A stretch of 45,501 bases of DNA from Demequina sp. NBRC 110055. Lineage in GTDB: Bacteria; Actinomycetota; Actinomycetes; Actinomycetales; Demequinaceae. The position numbers and the translations under genes are program-made. Of this stretch, positions 45,155 through 45,501 are shown one piece after another. Within the stretch, counting starts at the first letter, position 1; every line of letters begins with the position of its first letter. The DNA is taken from the NCBI RefSeq assembly GCF_002090135.1, contig NZ_BBRL01000012.1, positions 1 through 45,501 on the forward strand, given 5' to 3'. Below the pieces are notes generated by a model. That model worked only from the letters and a program-made list of their open reading frames with translations, ran no database searches and was not told the DNA's origin.

Positions 45155-45193
45155 AGCCCCTGGCAGCCGCCACTACTGCGTTTGCCAGGGGCT
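45155..45193 (+). terminator. Intrinsic terminator of tyrS
   Basis: AGCCCCTGGCA (45155-45165), 17-nt loop, TGCCAGGGGCT (45183-45193), then TTGTT. A perfect 11-bp stem with a T-rich tail, the best terminator in the window. It shields tyrS from the downstream promoters. Confidence 0.85.
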
Positions 45194-45235
45194 TTGTTGC
45201 TCCCGGAGGCGCGACACGCCCGAGATTCACGCGAT

Positions 45236-45265
45236 TTGACGGGTGCCCGCTCAAGCCCGTAATGT
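45236..45265 (+). promoter_or_regulatory. rrn-type promoter P1
   Basis: TTGACG (45236-45241), 18 bp, TAATGT (45260-45265). First of a tandem set leading out of the window. No coding region is seen between 45142 and 45501. Confidence 0.6.
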
Positions 45266-45380
45266 CTTCCTCGCTGCCAAGGAAGGGAGCGCGGGACGAA
45301 AGCGAAAAGCTTGAGGCCCGCCCCGCCAGACAGCCAATCTCCACTGAGAAACCCGGGTCGCTGAAGCGTGCTCGAGGGTG

Positions 45381-45386
45381 TAAGGT
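45381..45386 (+). promoter_or_regulatory. Possible rrn-type promoter P2 (-10)
   Basis: TAAGGT in the context GTGTAAGGTTGAGAG, an extended -10 (TG) very like that of the next promoter. The -35 position (TCGCTG) is poor. Confidence 0.4.
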
Positions 45387-45433
45387 TGAGAGCCCTGGAC
45401 GAAACACGGTTGAAACCGGCCGACAACGCCGAT

Positions 45434-45462
45434 TTGACACCGCGGATCGAACAGTGTAAGTT
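45434..45462 (+). promoter_or_regulatory. Strong rrn-type promoter P3
   Basis: TTGACA (45434-45439), 17 bp, TAAGTT (45457-45462): near-consensus, followed by AGAAGGGTTGCCCC. That leader resembles actinobacterial rRNA operon leaders, and tyrS before the 16S gene is a familiar order in Micrococcales. The rRNA gene itself would lie beyond the window. Confidence 0.75.
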
Positions 45463-45501
45463 AGAAGGGTTGCCCCAAATCCGAGCCGAAAGGCAAAGAT
45501 G

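Overview
The window is GC-rich, densely coding, single-chromosome-like DNA from an actinobacterium, probably of the order Micrococcales. The evidence is the codon use, AAGGAG-type ribosome sites mixed with many leaderless promoters, the argCJBDFRGH cluster, a MetPS-type transporter, an Rv2578c-like gene behind an actinobacterial LexA box, and tyrS placed directly before what looks like an rRNA operon promoter. A genus (Demequina- or Cellulomonas-like) is only a guess. I see no phage, plasmid, IS element, CRISPR array, tRNA or complete rRNA gene.

Layout. 1-1.6 kb: a 13E12/DUF222-HNH gene broken by a single-base frameshift. 1.6-3.5 kb: MetP/MetS-like sodium-coupled amino acid transporter behind an inverted repeat at its promoter. 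3.5-6.2 kb: two overlapping CorC/CNNM-type membrane proteins, preceded by a short coupled ORF. 6.2-8.1 kb: a beta-lactamase-fold serine hydrolase with an altered SxxK motif, then a DUF1801-like protein. 8.1-11 kb: an ECF sigma factor, a coupled membrane-anchored partner and a secreted Gly-Gly-Ala / DADVDLDVG repeat protein. 11-14.3 kb: two acetyltransferases and a large PEPCK-like (DUF4914-like) protein. 14.5-20.1 kb: a membrane protein, a LexA-boxed radical SAM protein, a Na+/H+ antiporter, a lipoprotein with a phosphodiester-glycosidase-like domain and two small unknown genes. 20.1-25.5 kb: an SDR dehydrogenase and pentose-phosphate genes (gnd, zwf and divergent tal). 25.5-31.4 kb: a lipoprotein, two MDR reductases, an epimerase-TetR pair, an HhH protein and a GNAT.

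31.4-40 kb is a complete arginine operon. argC, argJ, argB, argD and argF are coupled by 1-4 nt overlaps; argR, argG and argH follow. The argC promoter carries an ArgR-like box. It is followed by a coupled three-gene set (M20 peptidase, GNAT transferase, N-acylamino acid racemase/MenC-like enolase) matching the known succinylation route from D- to L-amino acids. A P-loop kinase and tyrS follow, then three rrn-type promoters at the right edge.

The most unusual parts are: (1) the 306-bp gene-free stretch before tyrS, with paired repeats, a promoter and a 94-nt element closed by a perfect 15-bp stem that can fold as a three-armed RNA; (2) a strong excess of the 10-mer GGCCGATGCC/GGCATCGGCC, including three copies of a 14-mer just upstream of genes; (3) about a dozen start codons 6-7 nt after a -10 hexamer, implying leaderless mRNAs; (4) the sigma-factor/repeat-protein locus. 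All calls come from reading the sequence; no database search was run.
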